From NCBI GenBank assembly GCA_965216585.1, contig CBDCGC010000003.1:124001-188000 (forward strand): a stretch of 64,000 nucleotides of DNA, given 5' to 3'. The position numbers and the translations under genes were made by a program. The notes beneath the pieces are model-generated. The model was not told the origin of the DNA and made no database searches. It saw only the letters and a program-made list of their open reading frames with translations. Positions within the stretch are counted from its first letter, which is position 1; every line of letters begins with the position of its first letter. Shown one piece after another: positions 36,428 to 44,002 of this stretch. The DNA comes from CADEER01 sp965216585 (GTDB lineage Bacteria; Desulfobacterota; Binatia; HRBIN30; CADEER01).

Positions 36428-36853
36428 ATGGTTCACCTCACGCAACTCCCCCTCGACAGGCGCTCCGTGTTGGGGGCTCTGCTACTCGGTGCAGCGCACC
36501 TGATCGCGCCGCGCCGCCTTGCAGCTACCGAGCCTCGCGGCTTCCGCGTTGTGCTGTCGGCCGCTGAGCGACGGCACGCCGAGCTCGGCCGAATCTACTT
36601 CCAGCAGGAGCCTCGCTACGCCAGCCACATTCTCCTTCAGGCTCGCTCGGCACTAATGCAGTGCGAGAACATCGCGGCTTGCGAGCTGCCGCAGCGGGCG
36701 CGCGTGCTCTTCTTGCACGCTGAGGTCGTTCGCCACCAGCTCGAGAGAGAAGAGACAGTGCTCGTCGACGGCTGGCCCCTCACACTCTCGGAGGCATCTT
36801 ACTGCCTCCTGCTGCACGACCTGCAACGACGACACAGTCCGCAGAGTGCTTGA
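36428..36853 (+). CDS. Small Tat-signal protein paired with GMC oxidoreductase
   Basis: 141 residues from ATG 36428. The N-terminus LDRRSVLGALLLGAAHL with an Arg pair looks like a twin-arginine signal, for proteins exported folded, often with a cofactor partner. The mature part is helical, without recognised motifs. Its stop overlaps the next ATG (TGATG). Small Tat proteins beside GMC oxidoreductases act as export or electron-transfer subunits in gluconate/sorbose dehydrogenases; by analogy this one may carry the flavoprotein out. It is not a clear member of that subunit family. Confidence 0.7.
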   Translation: MVHLTQLPLDRRSVLGALLLGAAHLIAPRRLAATEPRGFRVVLSAAERRHAELGRIYFQQEPRYASHILLQARSALMQCENIAACELPQRARVLFLHAEVVRHQLEREETVLVDGWPLTLSEASYCLLLHDLQRRHSPQSA

Positions 36854-38388
36854 TGTTCATCGACGCCAACGAGGTCGGCGAAGGCGCGACGATCGACTCC
36901 GACGTCTGTATCGTCGGCGCCGGTGCCGCCGGTATCACCATGGCCGTCGAGCTGGCAAAACAGAATCTCAACGTCACCCTGCTCGAAAGCGGCGGGTTGA
37001 AGTTCGACAAGGACACCCAAGCGCTCTGCAAGGGCGTCAACATCGTCGCCTACTACGCCCACGAGCACGCCCGACTGCGCTATTTCGGCGGCTCGACGAA
37101 TCACTGGGGCGGACAGTGCCGGCGCTTGTCGGCCATCGACTTCGAAAAGCAGTCCTGGTCGGAGTGGACAGGTTGGCCGTTCCCGAAATCGACCCTCGAC
37201 CCCTACTACGAGAAAGCCCTGGACATTCTCGACATAACCCGCGGCTATGACGATTTCGCCGACTGCGAGACCGGCGCGGACGCCTACCCTCGACTGCTCG
37301 GCCCTGGCAACTGGTTCTTCGAGCCCATCATCTGGCTTCATAGTCCGCCGACCCGCATGGGCAAGAAATATCACGGCGACATCGCTGAGAGCGGGAAGAT
37401 CCGCTGCTATTTGAACGCCAACGCGATCGAGCTCGAGAGCGACCGCAACGGCGCGACCGTGACGAAAGTGAAGGCGAAAACACTCGCCGGGCGGACTCTG
37501 GAGTTCGGCTCGAAACGCTTCGTCCTGTGCGGCGGGGCAATCGAAAACGCACGTCTTTTGCTCATCTCTCGCTCCACCGTTTCACAAGGACTCGGGAACC
37601 AGAACGATCTGGTCGGACGCTTTTTCGGCGAACATATCGTCGAGATCTTCAACCGGCGAACGCTCTTCGCGGTTCCGCCCGGCAAGAAAGGCTTTCAGGA
37701 GGAACATCTGCAGACTCGCGTGACCAACGACGACGTACCGATTTCTCACCGACACTTCGGTTTCGCGGCAACTCGCGCCTGTCAAGAGCAACACTCTCTG
37801 ATGGGCTTCTCCGTCAGCTTTCGCCGCCGCGGCAAACCGAGGCGGAAGACGGCCCGAGCCGATCTGATCGAGCTCATGAAGTTGTTGCCGACACCGGAAC
37901 GAGGAACGGCGACGAGGGAGGTCTTCCCCTACTCGATGATCGTCCAGGCAGAGCAGGCACCCAACGCCAACAACCGCGTCTACCTGAGCAGTGAGCTCGA
38001 TGCACTCGGAGTACCTCGCATCGCACTCGACTGGCGCGGGCGCAGCGTCGACGACGAAAACGTCCTCAAAGGCTTGCGCTTCTTTGCCCGAGAGCTGCAA
38101 AAAGCGGGCAACGGCCGCATCCGCTTACCGCAGGCGGATGACCTTTCGAAAGAAGGTGCACGAATCGTCGGGCACCAGATGGGTACGACCCGTATGGCAA
38201 ACGATGCCAAGCGCGGCGTGACCGACGGCTACGGCAAGGTCCACGGCGTCGCCAATCTCTACATCGCCAGCAACTCTCTCTTTCCCACCGGTGGCTACGT
38301 CAATCCGACCCTGACATTGATCGCCTTGACCTTGCGAGTTGCCGAACGCGTTGCCGATCACGACAAGCAAGCGCCCAGCATCGGCTGA
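36853..38388 (+). CDS. GMC-type FAD oxidoreductase
   Basis: 511 residues. The FAD site is DVCIVGAGAAGITMAVELAK; FGGSTNHWGGQCR is the usual second flavin contact; the C-terminal region holds VGHQMGTTRMA and NLYIASNSLFPTGGYVNPTLT, the GMC/glucose-methanol-choline end with the catalytic His and Asn area. It oxidises an alcohol or sugar; the substrate is unknown. It has no signal of its own, so if exported it would depend on the Tat-signal protein encoded just before it. The ATG at 36853 shares one base with the preceding stop. Confidence 0.93.
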   Translation: MFIDANEVGEGATIDSDVCIVGAGAAGITMAVELAKQNLNVTLLESGGLKFDKDTQALCKGVNIVAYYAHEHARLRYFGGSTNHWGGQCRRLSAIDFEKQSWSEWTGWPFPKSTLDPYYEKALDILDITRGYDDFADCETGADAYPRLLGPGNWFFEPIIWLHSPPTRMGKKYHGDIAESGKIRCYLNANAIELESDRNGATVTKVKAKTLAGRTLEFGSKRFVLCGGAIENARLLLISRSTVSQGLGNQNDLVGRFFGEHIVEIFNRRTLFAVPPGKKGFQEEHLQTRVTNDDVPISHRHFGFAATRACQEQHSLMGFSVSFRRRGKPRRKTARADLIELMKLLPTPERGTATREVFPYSMIVQAEQAPNANNRVYLSSELDALGVPRIALDWRGRSVDDENVLKGLRFFARELQKAGNGRIRLPQADDLSKEGARIVGHQMGTTRMANDAKRGVTDGYGKVHGVANLYIASNSLFPTGGYVNPTLTLIALTLRVAERVADHDKQAPSIG

Positions 38389-38418
38389 ACGGCACGCCAC
38401 GCCCGCAACGGGCGACGA

Positions 38419-38760
38419 CTACTCGCCGCGCTGCCGTGAGCGCAAAACGATCGCGCCTTCGCGTTCGTGCACCTCGGGTACATCGAGCGCACAGCTCTGG
38501 CCGGAAACGCACTCGCCGCTGCCCAGGTCGAAACGGTAGCCGTGCCATGCGCAGGTGACGACACCGTCGGCGGCAGGAGCGCCGAGTGGACCCAATCGGT
38601 GTGGACAGCGCGCCGGGTAGGCGACGCTCGGCGATACGTGCCGGCGTGCGGAGTCTCCGGACCCGGGTGGGCAGCCGTCACTTCTTGTTCGGCGCTTCGC
38701 GTCACAGGCTTGAGCATACTCTTGCCAGGTGAGATATCCAGGCCGTCGGCCGCTGCGCAA
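38419..38760 (-). CDS. Rieske-type [2Fe-2S] protein, start uncertain
   Basis: The last 60 residues are a clear Rieske centre: CPHRLGPL, then CAWHGYRFDLGSGEC (C-x-H-x15-C-x2-H). Upstream, the same frame (SARRHVSPSVAYPARCPHR) is plausible but has no ATG or GTG; a TTG at 38760 is the nearest start, only 41 bases from the divergent lipoprotein gene. An ATG at 38717 lies in another frame and its product (MLKPVTRSAEQEVTAAHPG) would need a frameshift to reach the Rieske part. Either a rare start or a frameshift is possible. The likely role is electron transfer. Confidence 0.6.
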   Translation of the reverse strand: MRSGRRPGYLTWQEYAQACDAKRRTRSDGCPPGSGDSARRHVSPSVAYPARCPHRLGPLGAPAADGVVTCAWHGYRFDLGSGECVSGQSCALDVPEVHEREGAIVLRSRQRGE

Positions 38761-38801
38761 AAAGCGCAGCAAGCCCGGTCCCCGACCAGGAGGAGTCTCC
38801 C

Positions 38802-39731
38802 ATGAACACGACCATCGCCCGATTCGCGCACGCCTGCCTCGCCCTGCTGCTCGTCCAGGCATGCGGCAGCGAAGACGACGCGACCATCGTGCAAACCCGC
38901 GCCCCGGCCCTCGTCGTTTTGATGAAGAGAAACCTACAACCAGAGGGCATCGAATACGACGCTGCCCGCAACCGCTTTCTCGTCGGATCGCTGACCGAAA
39001 ACACGATCTACGCCGTCGCCGACGATGGGGCCCTGAGCCCCGCGGCAACCTCACCGGAGATCGCGACGACGGTCGGCCTCGAGGTCGACGAAGCGCGCGA
39101 TCAGCTCGTCGCCGCCGCGACGCTGGCCAACGGCGCTCCCGGTGTAGCTTTTTTCGACCTCGCCACCGGAAACGTGCTGCGAGCCATCGACCTCAGCACT
39201 CTCACCGGAGGCGTTGGCTTCATCAACGACGTCACCGTCGACAGCGGAGGCAACGCCTACGTCACCAACACGCTGCGCGGCGCCGTCTACCGCATTGCAC
39301 CTGACGACAGCGCCGAAACCCTCGCCGAGGGCAGCGATCTGGCCGCCGCCAACGGCATCGAGATCTTCGACGACACGACGCTGATCGTCGCAACCCTGAG
39401 TGGGCCGGCACTCATCCGCATCCCTATCGACCGTCCACAAGAGCGGAGCCCAGTCAGCACCGCCGTCGCCGTCACCGGCGACGGCATTGCGAGAACTCCG
39501 TCCGGCGACCTCGCCGTCGTCAGCTTCGTCCCCACCAACACCGTCCTTCTCTTCCGTTCCGACGACGGTTGGCAGACGGCGCAGCGCGTCGGTACGTGGG
39601 ACGGCTCTTCGGTTTCCACCACCTCGCCGACCACCGCCGCCGTGCGCGGCGACGACGTTCACGTAGTCTTCGCCCACCTCGGAGATGAATCCAACGACAG
39701 CTACGAAATTGCCCGCGCCGACTTCGAATAG
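38802..39731 (+). CDS. SMP-30/gluconolactonase-like beta-propeller lipoprotein
   Basis: 309 residues, with GGAGGAG upstream. Lipobox VQAC. The mature part has propeller-type repeats (NLQPEGIEYDAARNRFLVGS, VGLEVDEARDQLVAAATL, FINDVTVDSGGNAYVTNT, ANGIEIFDDTTLIVATL), the order of strands seen in SMP-30/gluconolactonase/LRE proteins. Key metal ligands could be the E of PEGI and the N/D of FINDVTVD. It probably binds or hydrolyses a sugar lactone at the outer or inner membrane surface, which would fit the GMC dehydrogenase nearby. Confidence 0.85.
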   Translation: MNTTIARFAHACLALLLVQACGSEDDATIVQTRAPALVVLMKRNLQPEGIEYDAARNRFLVGSLTENTIYAVADDGALSPAATSPEIATTVGLEVDEARDQLVAAATLANGAPGVAFFDLATGNVLRAIDLSTLTGGVGFINDVTVDSGGNAYVTNTLRGAVYRIAPDDSAETLAEGSDLAAANGIEIFDDTTLIVATLSGPALIRIPIDRPQERSPVSTAVAVTGDGIARTPSGDLAVVSFVPTNTVLLFRSDDGWQTAQRVGTWDGSSVSTTSPTTAAVRGDDVHVVFAHLGDESNDSYEIARADFE

Positions 39732-39869
39732 CCCGTCGCACACCGGAGAAGTCGAACGAGTGCTGAGCCTCTGCCTGAGTACTAGTCAAAGGACGATCTC
39801 GTAGGGGGACAATTCTCACTGGCAATGAATCGAAACTCACAAACGGAGCCGGCTCCGTAGAATCCCTCA

Positions 39870-39912
39870 TTGACTGTGCAACGCAATATTTGATTGAAGT
39901 TCGCTCGCGAAC
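39870..39912 (+). promoter_or_regulatory. Candidate promoter and operator before the terpenoid-type operon
   Basis: TTGACT (39870-39875), a near-consensus -35 box, stands at the edge of an AT-rich stretch; no good -10 box is at the ideal spacing. Directly before the start codon lies GTTCGC-TC-GCGAAC (39899-39912), a 6-base inverted repeat that covers the place of a ribosome site, none of which is visible. A protein or RNA fold on it could control translation of the first gene. Farther up is a perfect GGAGCCGGCTCC palindrome. Confidence 0.3.
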
Positions 39913-41136
39913 ATGACCGAACGATCGAGCGTTGCACAACAGGACAAGGCGGAAACGCCAGCAGCAATCAAGTCGGTCGGGGCTGTATTGCCCGGCTACC
40001 TCGACGACTGCCGTCGCCTGGTCGCCGATGAGATTCGCTCGCTGATTCCCGCCGACCATCGACACAGCGGCGGTCTCTACACCTTGATGCTCGACTACCC
40101 GCTGCGCGAAGGGAAAGCCCTCCGCCCGGCTCTTTGCATCGCCGCCAGTCGCGCTCTTGGCGGTTCCATCGCCGGGGTCATCCGCAGCGCCGCCGTCCTC
40201 GAACTCTACCACAACGCGTTCCTCATTCACGACGATGTCGAAGACGGTTCGGAAATGCGGCGGCGGCAACAAACCCTGCACAAGCTGCACGGCGTTCCCA
40301 TCGCGGTGAACGTCGGCGACGGGATGCTGGCACTCACCTTGATGCCTCTCCTCGACAACATGCGAGTGATTGGCATGGGGCGGGCATTGCGCATCCTCGA
40401 GGAAATCGCCGAGATGGCCCGGCAGTCCGCCGAGGGCCAGATGATGGAGCTCGACTGGATTCGGCGCGACGATCACCTCCCCAACGCGCACGCTTATGCC
40501 CGCATGGTTCACAAGAAGAGCTCCTGGTACACCTTTCTCACCCCGATGGCGGTCGGCGCCATCACCGCGGGCGCTCCACCTCATTTGCTGGCAAAGCTGC
40601 GGCGTTTGGCAACGCTCATCGGCTTCGCCTTTCAGGTCCAGGATGACGTCCTCAACCTGATCGGTAGCGAAGAGGAATACGGCAAAGAGATCAACGGCGA
40701 TCTCTGGGAGGGAAAGCTCACCTTGATGCTGATCCACGCGCTGCAACGGGCGACACCGGCCGAACAGAAGGAGGCACTCGGCATCCTCCGCAAGCCGCGA
40801 CCGTCTTGCGCCCCTGCAACAGCGACCGAGCAATTCCGTGAGCTACTCGCCGTGCTGCAACACCGCGGTGATCTAAGTCACCGGGGCTGCGATCAGATAA
40901 CGGCTGCCCTCGACTCCGGCGAAGACGCTGCCAGCACCAAGACGACGGCAGACGTGCACTTCCTGCGCTGCCTCATCGATCGCACCGGAAGCATCGACTA
41001 CGCCTGGGCGGCGGCGCAGCGACGCTCGCGGCGCGCCCTGCGCACGCTCGAAGACATCTGCGACGAAGTGCCGGGATCCATCCACCGCGACTTCCTCGTC
41101 GAAGTCGTCGACTACGTGGCAACGAGGACACGCTGA
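39913..41136 (+). CDS. Polyprenyl diphosphate synthase family protein with C-terminal extension
   Basis: 407 residues; typical enzymes have 300-330. Motif 1 is DDVED (107-111) before GSEMRRRQ; motif 2 is DDVLN (244-248) instead of DDxxD, common in geranylgeranyl-type enzymes; KALRP near 68-72 binds the substrate diphosphate. It condenses isopentenyl diphosphate with an allylic diphosphate. After GKLTLMLIHAL there is an atypical region of about 130 residues (from 285 on) with several Cys and Arg. It opens a seven-gene operon with an FAD desaturase-like protein and an AttH/CrtC-like protein. Confidence 0.9.
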   Translation: MTERSSVAQQDKAETPAAIKSVGAVLPGYLDDCRRLVADEIRSLIPADHRHSGGLYTLMLDYPLREGKALRPALCIAASRALGGSIAGVIRSAAVLELYHNAFLIHDDVEDGSEMRRRQQTLHKLHGVPIAVNVGDGMLALTLMPLLDNMRVIGMGRALRILEEIAEMARQSAEGQMMELDWIRRDDHLPNAHAYARMVHKKSSWYTFLTPMAVGAITAGAPPHLLAKLRRLATLIGFAFQVQDDVLNLIGSEEEYGKEINGDLWEGKLTLMLIHALQRATPAEQKEALGILRKPRPSCAPATATEQFRELLAVLQHRGDLSHRGCDQITAALDSGEDAASTKTTADVHFLRCLIDRTGSIDYAWAAAQRRSRRALRTLEDICDEVPGSIHRDFLVEVVDYVATRTR

Positions 41137-41163
41137 AACCGCGACGAGCGGCTGGGGGGAGTC

Positions 41164-41874
41164 ATGCAGTCATCGGAGATCAAGTCCGTCGTAGCAGAGC
41201 TCAAGCGGATCCATACCCATGCCAACCCACCCGACGTCTCCGCCGAGAAGCAGCCAGGAGCGCCGGCGGACAGCGGCGCAGCGGCAGCCGACGAACCGCC
41301 CAAGAGTCTGTTCGTCACCACCGCGTTCCGGCTGCTCAAAGACATCGCCAACCGTCCCGAGCCCAGCCTTGCCCAAAAGGTCGACCAGCACGATGACGAC
41401 TCGCCGACACACTACGAAAAGATCCAAGGTCTGTTGCGCGAACGCAATGACGAACGCCTGCGCCAGGAACATCTCATCGACCGCCTGCTCGACGGCATGC
41501 AGAGCAGCGGCACTGCCACCGCGGCCGCCGTACCGGTGCAGCAGGAAATGCGCATTCTTCTCTCACCCGAGGGTCGCGGTGCGGGCCGCTTCATGGTGAC
41601 CAACGAAGCTGCGGATCGAACGACGCTGGCATTCTCCGCGCTCCCACTGGGGGCGGACACAACCCTGCGTGATCGGCTCGACGTCAGCTTCGACCCACCG
41701 GCTCCACAACTCGAGGCCAACGAGACCGCGACGGTAACGCTACGTGCACGCATCACGCCAACGCCCGACGACCCCATCATTGGCATCGCCGTGCGAGTTC
41801 TCGCTGGCGAACAGCCTCTCGCGCGTCTCTGGGTAGACCTCATCGCAGCGCCTTCCACATCGCCAAAGGAGTAG
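41164..41874 (+). CDS. Unknown protein of the terpenoid-type operon
   Basis: 236 residues, with GGGGGAG before the ATG. No family recognised. Parts: an N-terminal helix (SSEIKSVVAELKRIHTH), a Pro/Ala-rich linker, a helical pair rich in Arg/Glu (GLLRERNDERLRQEHLIDRL), and a C-terminal beta-rich domain of about 110 residues (MRILLSPEGRGAGRFMVTNE, ETATVTLRARITPTPDD) like an Ig or C2-type sandwich. No signal peptide. Its position 27 bases after the polyprenyl synthase gene suggests a scaffold or membrane-surface role. Confidence 0.75.
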   Translation: MQSSEIKSVVAELKRIHTHANPPDVSAEKQPGAPADSGAAAADEPPKSLFVTTAFRLLKDIANRPEPSLAQKVDQHDDDSPTHYEKIQGLLRERNDERLRQEHLIDRLLDGMQSSGTATAAAVPVQQEMRILLSPEGRGAGRFMVTNEAADRTTLAFSALPLGADTTLRDRLDVSFDPPAPQLEANETATVTLRARITPTPDDPIIGIAVRVLAGEQPLARLWVDLIAAPSTSPKE

Positions 41875-41876
41875 CC

Positions 41877-42272
41877 GTGCCGATCGACGACCAGACGGAC
41901 CTACCGAGAATCGCCATTCGCGACGATAGCGATGAAGCCCTGCGCCTCATCCGCTCCCTGCAGACGGCGGTGCTCAAACACCCGAGCGCCGCGCAGGCGA
42001 TCTTCAGCGCCCTGGTCGCCGAGGGAAAACGCTACGCCGAAACCGAAAACGGTCGCGTCTGGCAAGCGCGCCTGATCGATTCGGCGCTATTCCAACGTGC
42101 GCAAAACGTCTTCCAAAGCGCAACGTTGTGGATGCTCGAAGATGCAGCACCGCAAGATCTGCCTTCGGGATACTTGGATGCGGTGTTCATGGCAGCCGAG
42201 AATCCACAGCTCGAAACGCTTCTCCAGAACGTCTTGGCCCAGGACGAAGACGGCGATGAATCGACTTCCTGA
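41877..42272 (+). CDS. Unknown small protein of the terpenoid-type operon
   Basis: 131 residues from GTG 41877, two bases after the preceding stop. Mostly helical and acidic; contains LRLIRSLQTAVLKHPSAAQA and LERs-like helices ending DEDGDESTS. No motif or signal peptide. It overlaps the next gene by 17 bases, so both are probably made together. Confidence 0.7.
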   Translation: MPIDDQTDLPRIAIRDDSDEALRLIRSLQTAVLKHPSAAQAIFSALVAEGKRYAETENGRVWQARLIDSALFQRAQNVFQSATLWMLEDAAPQDLPSGYLDAVFMAAENPQLETLLQNVLAQDEDGDESTS

Positions 42273-42528
42273 GCGGCTCGATCCAGAGCCCGACTCCTTC
42301 GGTCTGATGACGCTCGGCGCCCTCGCCACCGCCGAGCGTTTCATCGCCCTGATCGAAAGCCCCGGAGGGGAACGACCACCGGTGCCACAAAATCAGCCGC
42401 TGCTCTTGGCAATGCTGGGGCTCATCTCACTTTCCCGCACCCTGAACCGCCGCCTCGAAGATGCCTGCCCCGCCGGCGGCCAGGCGACTGAGGCACGGCC
42501 ATTGGACTTGCAAGGTATCCTGCGTTGA
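42256..42528 (+). CDS. Unknown 90-residue protein of the terpenoid-type operon
   Basis: 90 residues from ATG 42256, inside the end of the preceding gene. One weakly hydrophobic helix (QPLLLAMLGLISLSRTLNR) in the second half; no signal peptide or family match. The stop overlaps a possible TTG start of the next gene. Confidence 0.65.
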   Translation: MNRLPERLDPEPDSFGLMTLGALATAERFIALIESPGGERPPVPQNQPLLLAMLGLISLSRTLNRRLEDACPAGGQATEARPLDLQGILR

Positions 42529-43595
42529 AGAGCACCGCCGCCACCCGGCCGCTTCGGCGGCGCCCGATCGAGCGCATGGATCACTGGCGCTGTGCGACGC
42601 ATGCTGCCGTGCAACCGCTGGGATTCAAAGAGTGGCAACACTTCAGCGTAACCGGTGGCGAGGTCGACGTTCTTCTCAACTTCTCCTTGATGAACGGCGT
42701 CCAAGCAAACGTCGCACTACATGCGATCGTGCCGCGCTTGGTGGCGCTGGTGCGCGATCGCCACGGCTGGCGGGGAGCCATCGAGACCTTCGACCTCACC
42801 GAGGTCGACGTTCCAGCCGGCGGCATCGCAGCCCGCTTCGGGCGCAATACGCTGGGCTTCGACGGCCGCATCTACGAGGTCGACGTCATCGTCGACGCCA
42901 TCGACCTGCGCGCAAAGTTGCACTTCGAACCGATTGCGGAACCCCTGGTCACCGAGCCGATCCAGCTCGGCTCCGCCGGCAACATGCGCTGGCTGGCCGT
43001 ACCCCGCCTGCGGGCCAACGGCGTCCTCCACCTGGACGGCACAGGAGTGGAGGTCACCGACGCCGCTGCCTACCACGACCACGACTGGGGCACCTTTCGC
43101 TGGGGGCGCGGCTTCGCCTGGAACTGGAGCGTATCCCACTCGGAGAACTGCGAGACACCGTGGACGATCACCGCCACTCAGGTCACCGACCAGGGCCGGC
43201 GGCGCCTCTACACCGACAGCCTGACGCTCTGGCGCGGCGCTTCGCTGGTGCGCTCCTTCCGCCGCGAATCGATGCGGGTGACCGCGGAGGGGAACCTGCG
43301 GCCCGAACGACAGCCGCTGCGCGTTCCGCCAGCCGCCTGGCTGGCGGCGCCCGGCGAGGGCGTCGACATCCCGGCAAGCCTGCACTTCGCCGCCGAGGGA
43401 TTCGGCGATCGCGTCGATCTCACGATCCTGCCGCGGGATTACGCCCAAATCGCCATCCCCGCCGACGCTGACGACGAATCGACCTGCCTGCTTTCGGAAA
43501 CTCGCGCTGACTTTTCGGCGCACGGAATCGTACACGGCGAAGCCATCGACCTCCGCGGCCCCGCCCTTCTGGAGATGCTGCATGTCGTACGGTGA
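42525..43595 (+). CDS. AttH/CrtC-like (hydroxyneurosporene synthase-type) lipocalin-like protein
   Basis: 356 residues if the TTG at 42525 is used (AAGG about 8 bases upstream, overlapping the preceding stop); ATG 42576 gives a protein 17 residues shorter. The signature YHDHDWGTF (183-191) is the Y-x-D-H-x-W-G motif of the AttH/CrtC family, a double-lipocalin-like barrel. CrtC hydrates carotenoids; AttH members act on other hydrophobic substrates. The rest is alternating beta strands (AETFDL-type pairs, LHLDGTGVEVTDA). Beside a polyprenyl synthase and an FAD desaturase-like protein, a terpenoid substrate is likely. Confidence 0.8.
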   Translation: MKSTAATRPLRRRPIERMDHWRCATHAAVQPLGFKEWQHFSVTGGEVDVLLNFSLMNGVQANVALHAIVPRLVALVRDRHGWRGAIETFDLTEVDVPAGGIAARFGRNTLGFDGRIYEVDVIVDAIDLRAKLHFEPIAEPLVTEPIQLGSAGNMRWLAVPRLRANGVLHLDGTGVEVTDAAAYHDHDWGTFRWGRGFAWNWSVSHSENCETPWTITATQVTDQGRRRLYTDSLTLWRGASLVRSFRRESMRVTAEGNLRPERQPLRVPPAAWLAAPGEGVDIPASLHFAAEGFGDRVDLTILPRDYAQIAIPADADDESTCLLSETRADFSAHGIVHGEAIDLRGPALLEMLHVVR

Positions 43596-44001
43596 ATTCG
43601 CCGACTACCTCGCCGCCTCCTTGGACGTCATGGCGAGGCAAGTACCCACAGCCTACTCTCGTTTGTGCGCAGCCCTCGAACACCGCCCCATTCACTTTCG
43701 CAGTGACGGCTCGGAATTCGGCATCGAAAGCAGCGACACAGCTCTCTCGCTCTGCTCACCGCCATCTTCGAGTGTCCTCGAGGTCACGCTGAGCAAGGAC
43801 ATCGTCGTCGATCTTCTCAACGGCAAGAGCTCCCTCTACGAAGCTGTCCGCGACGAGCGACTTCTCCTCAAGGGAAGCGTCAGCGACTTGTCTTTCTTTT
43901 TCCACGCCCTGCAGATCTACGTCCGAGGAGCCATCCGATCGCCCGGCATGGCGCCTCTGCTGTCGACATACTGCTCCACCAACACGACCAGGAGGATCTA
44001 A
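43582..44001 (+). CDS. SCP2-like sterol/lipid carrier domain protein
   Basis: 139 residues from ATG 43582, overlapping the previous gene by 14 bases. The pattern LEVTLSKDIVVDLLNGKSSLYEAVRDERLLLKGSV, then an amphipathic helix (SDLSFFFHALQIYVRGAIRS), matches the SCP2 fold, which holds a hydrophobic ligand in a tunnel. A likely carrier for the product of the neighbouring enzymes. No signal peptide. Confidence 0.75.
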   Translation: MSYGEFADYLAASLDVMARQVPTAYSRLCAALEHRPIHFRSDGSEFGIESSDTALSLCSPPSSSVLEVTLSKDIVVDLLNGKSSLYEAVRDERLLLKGSVSDLSFFFHALQIYVRGAIRSPGMAPLLSTYCSTNTTRRI

Positions 44002-44002
44002 C

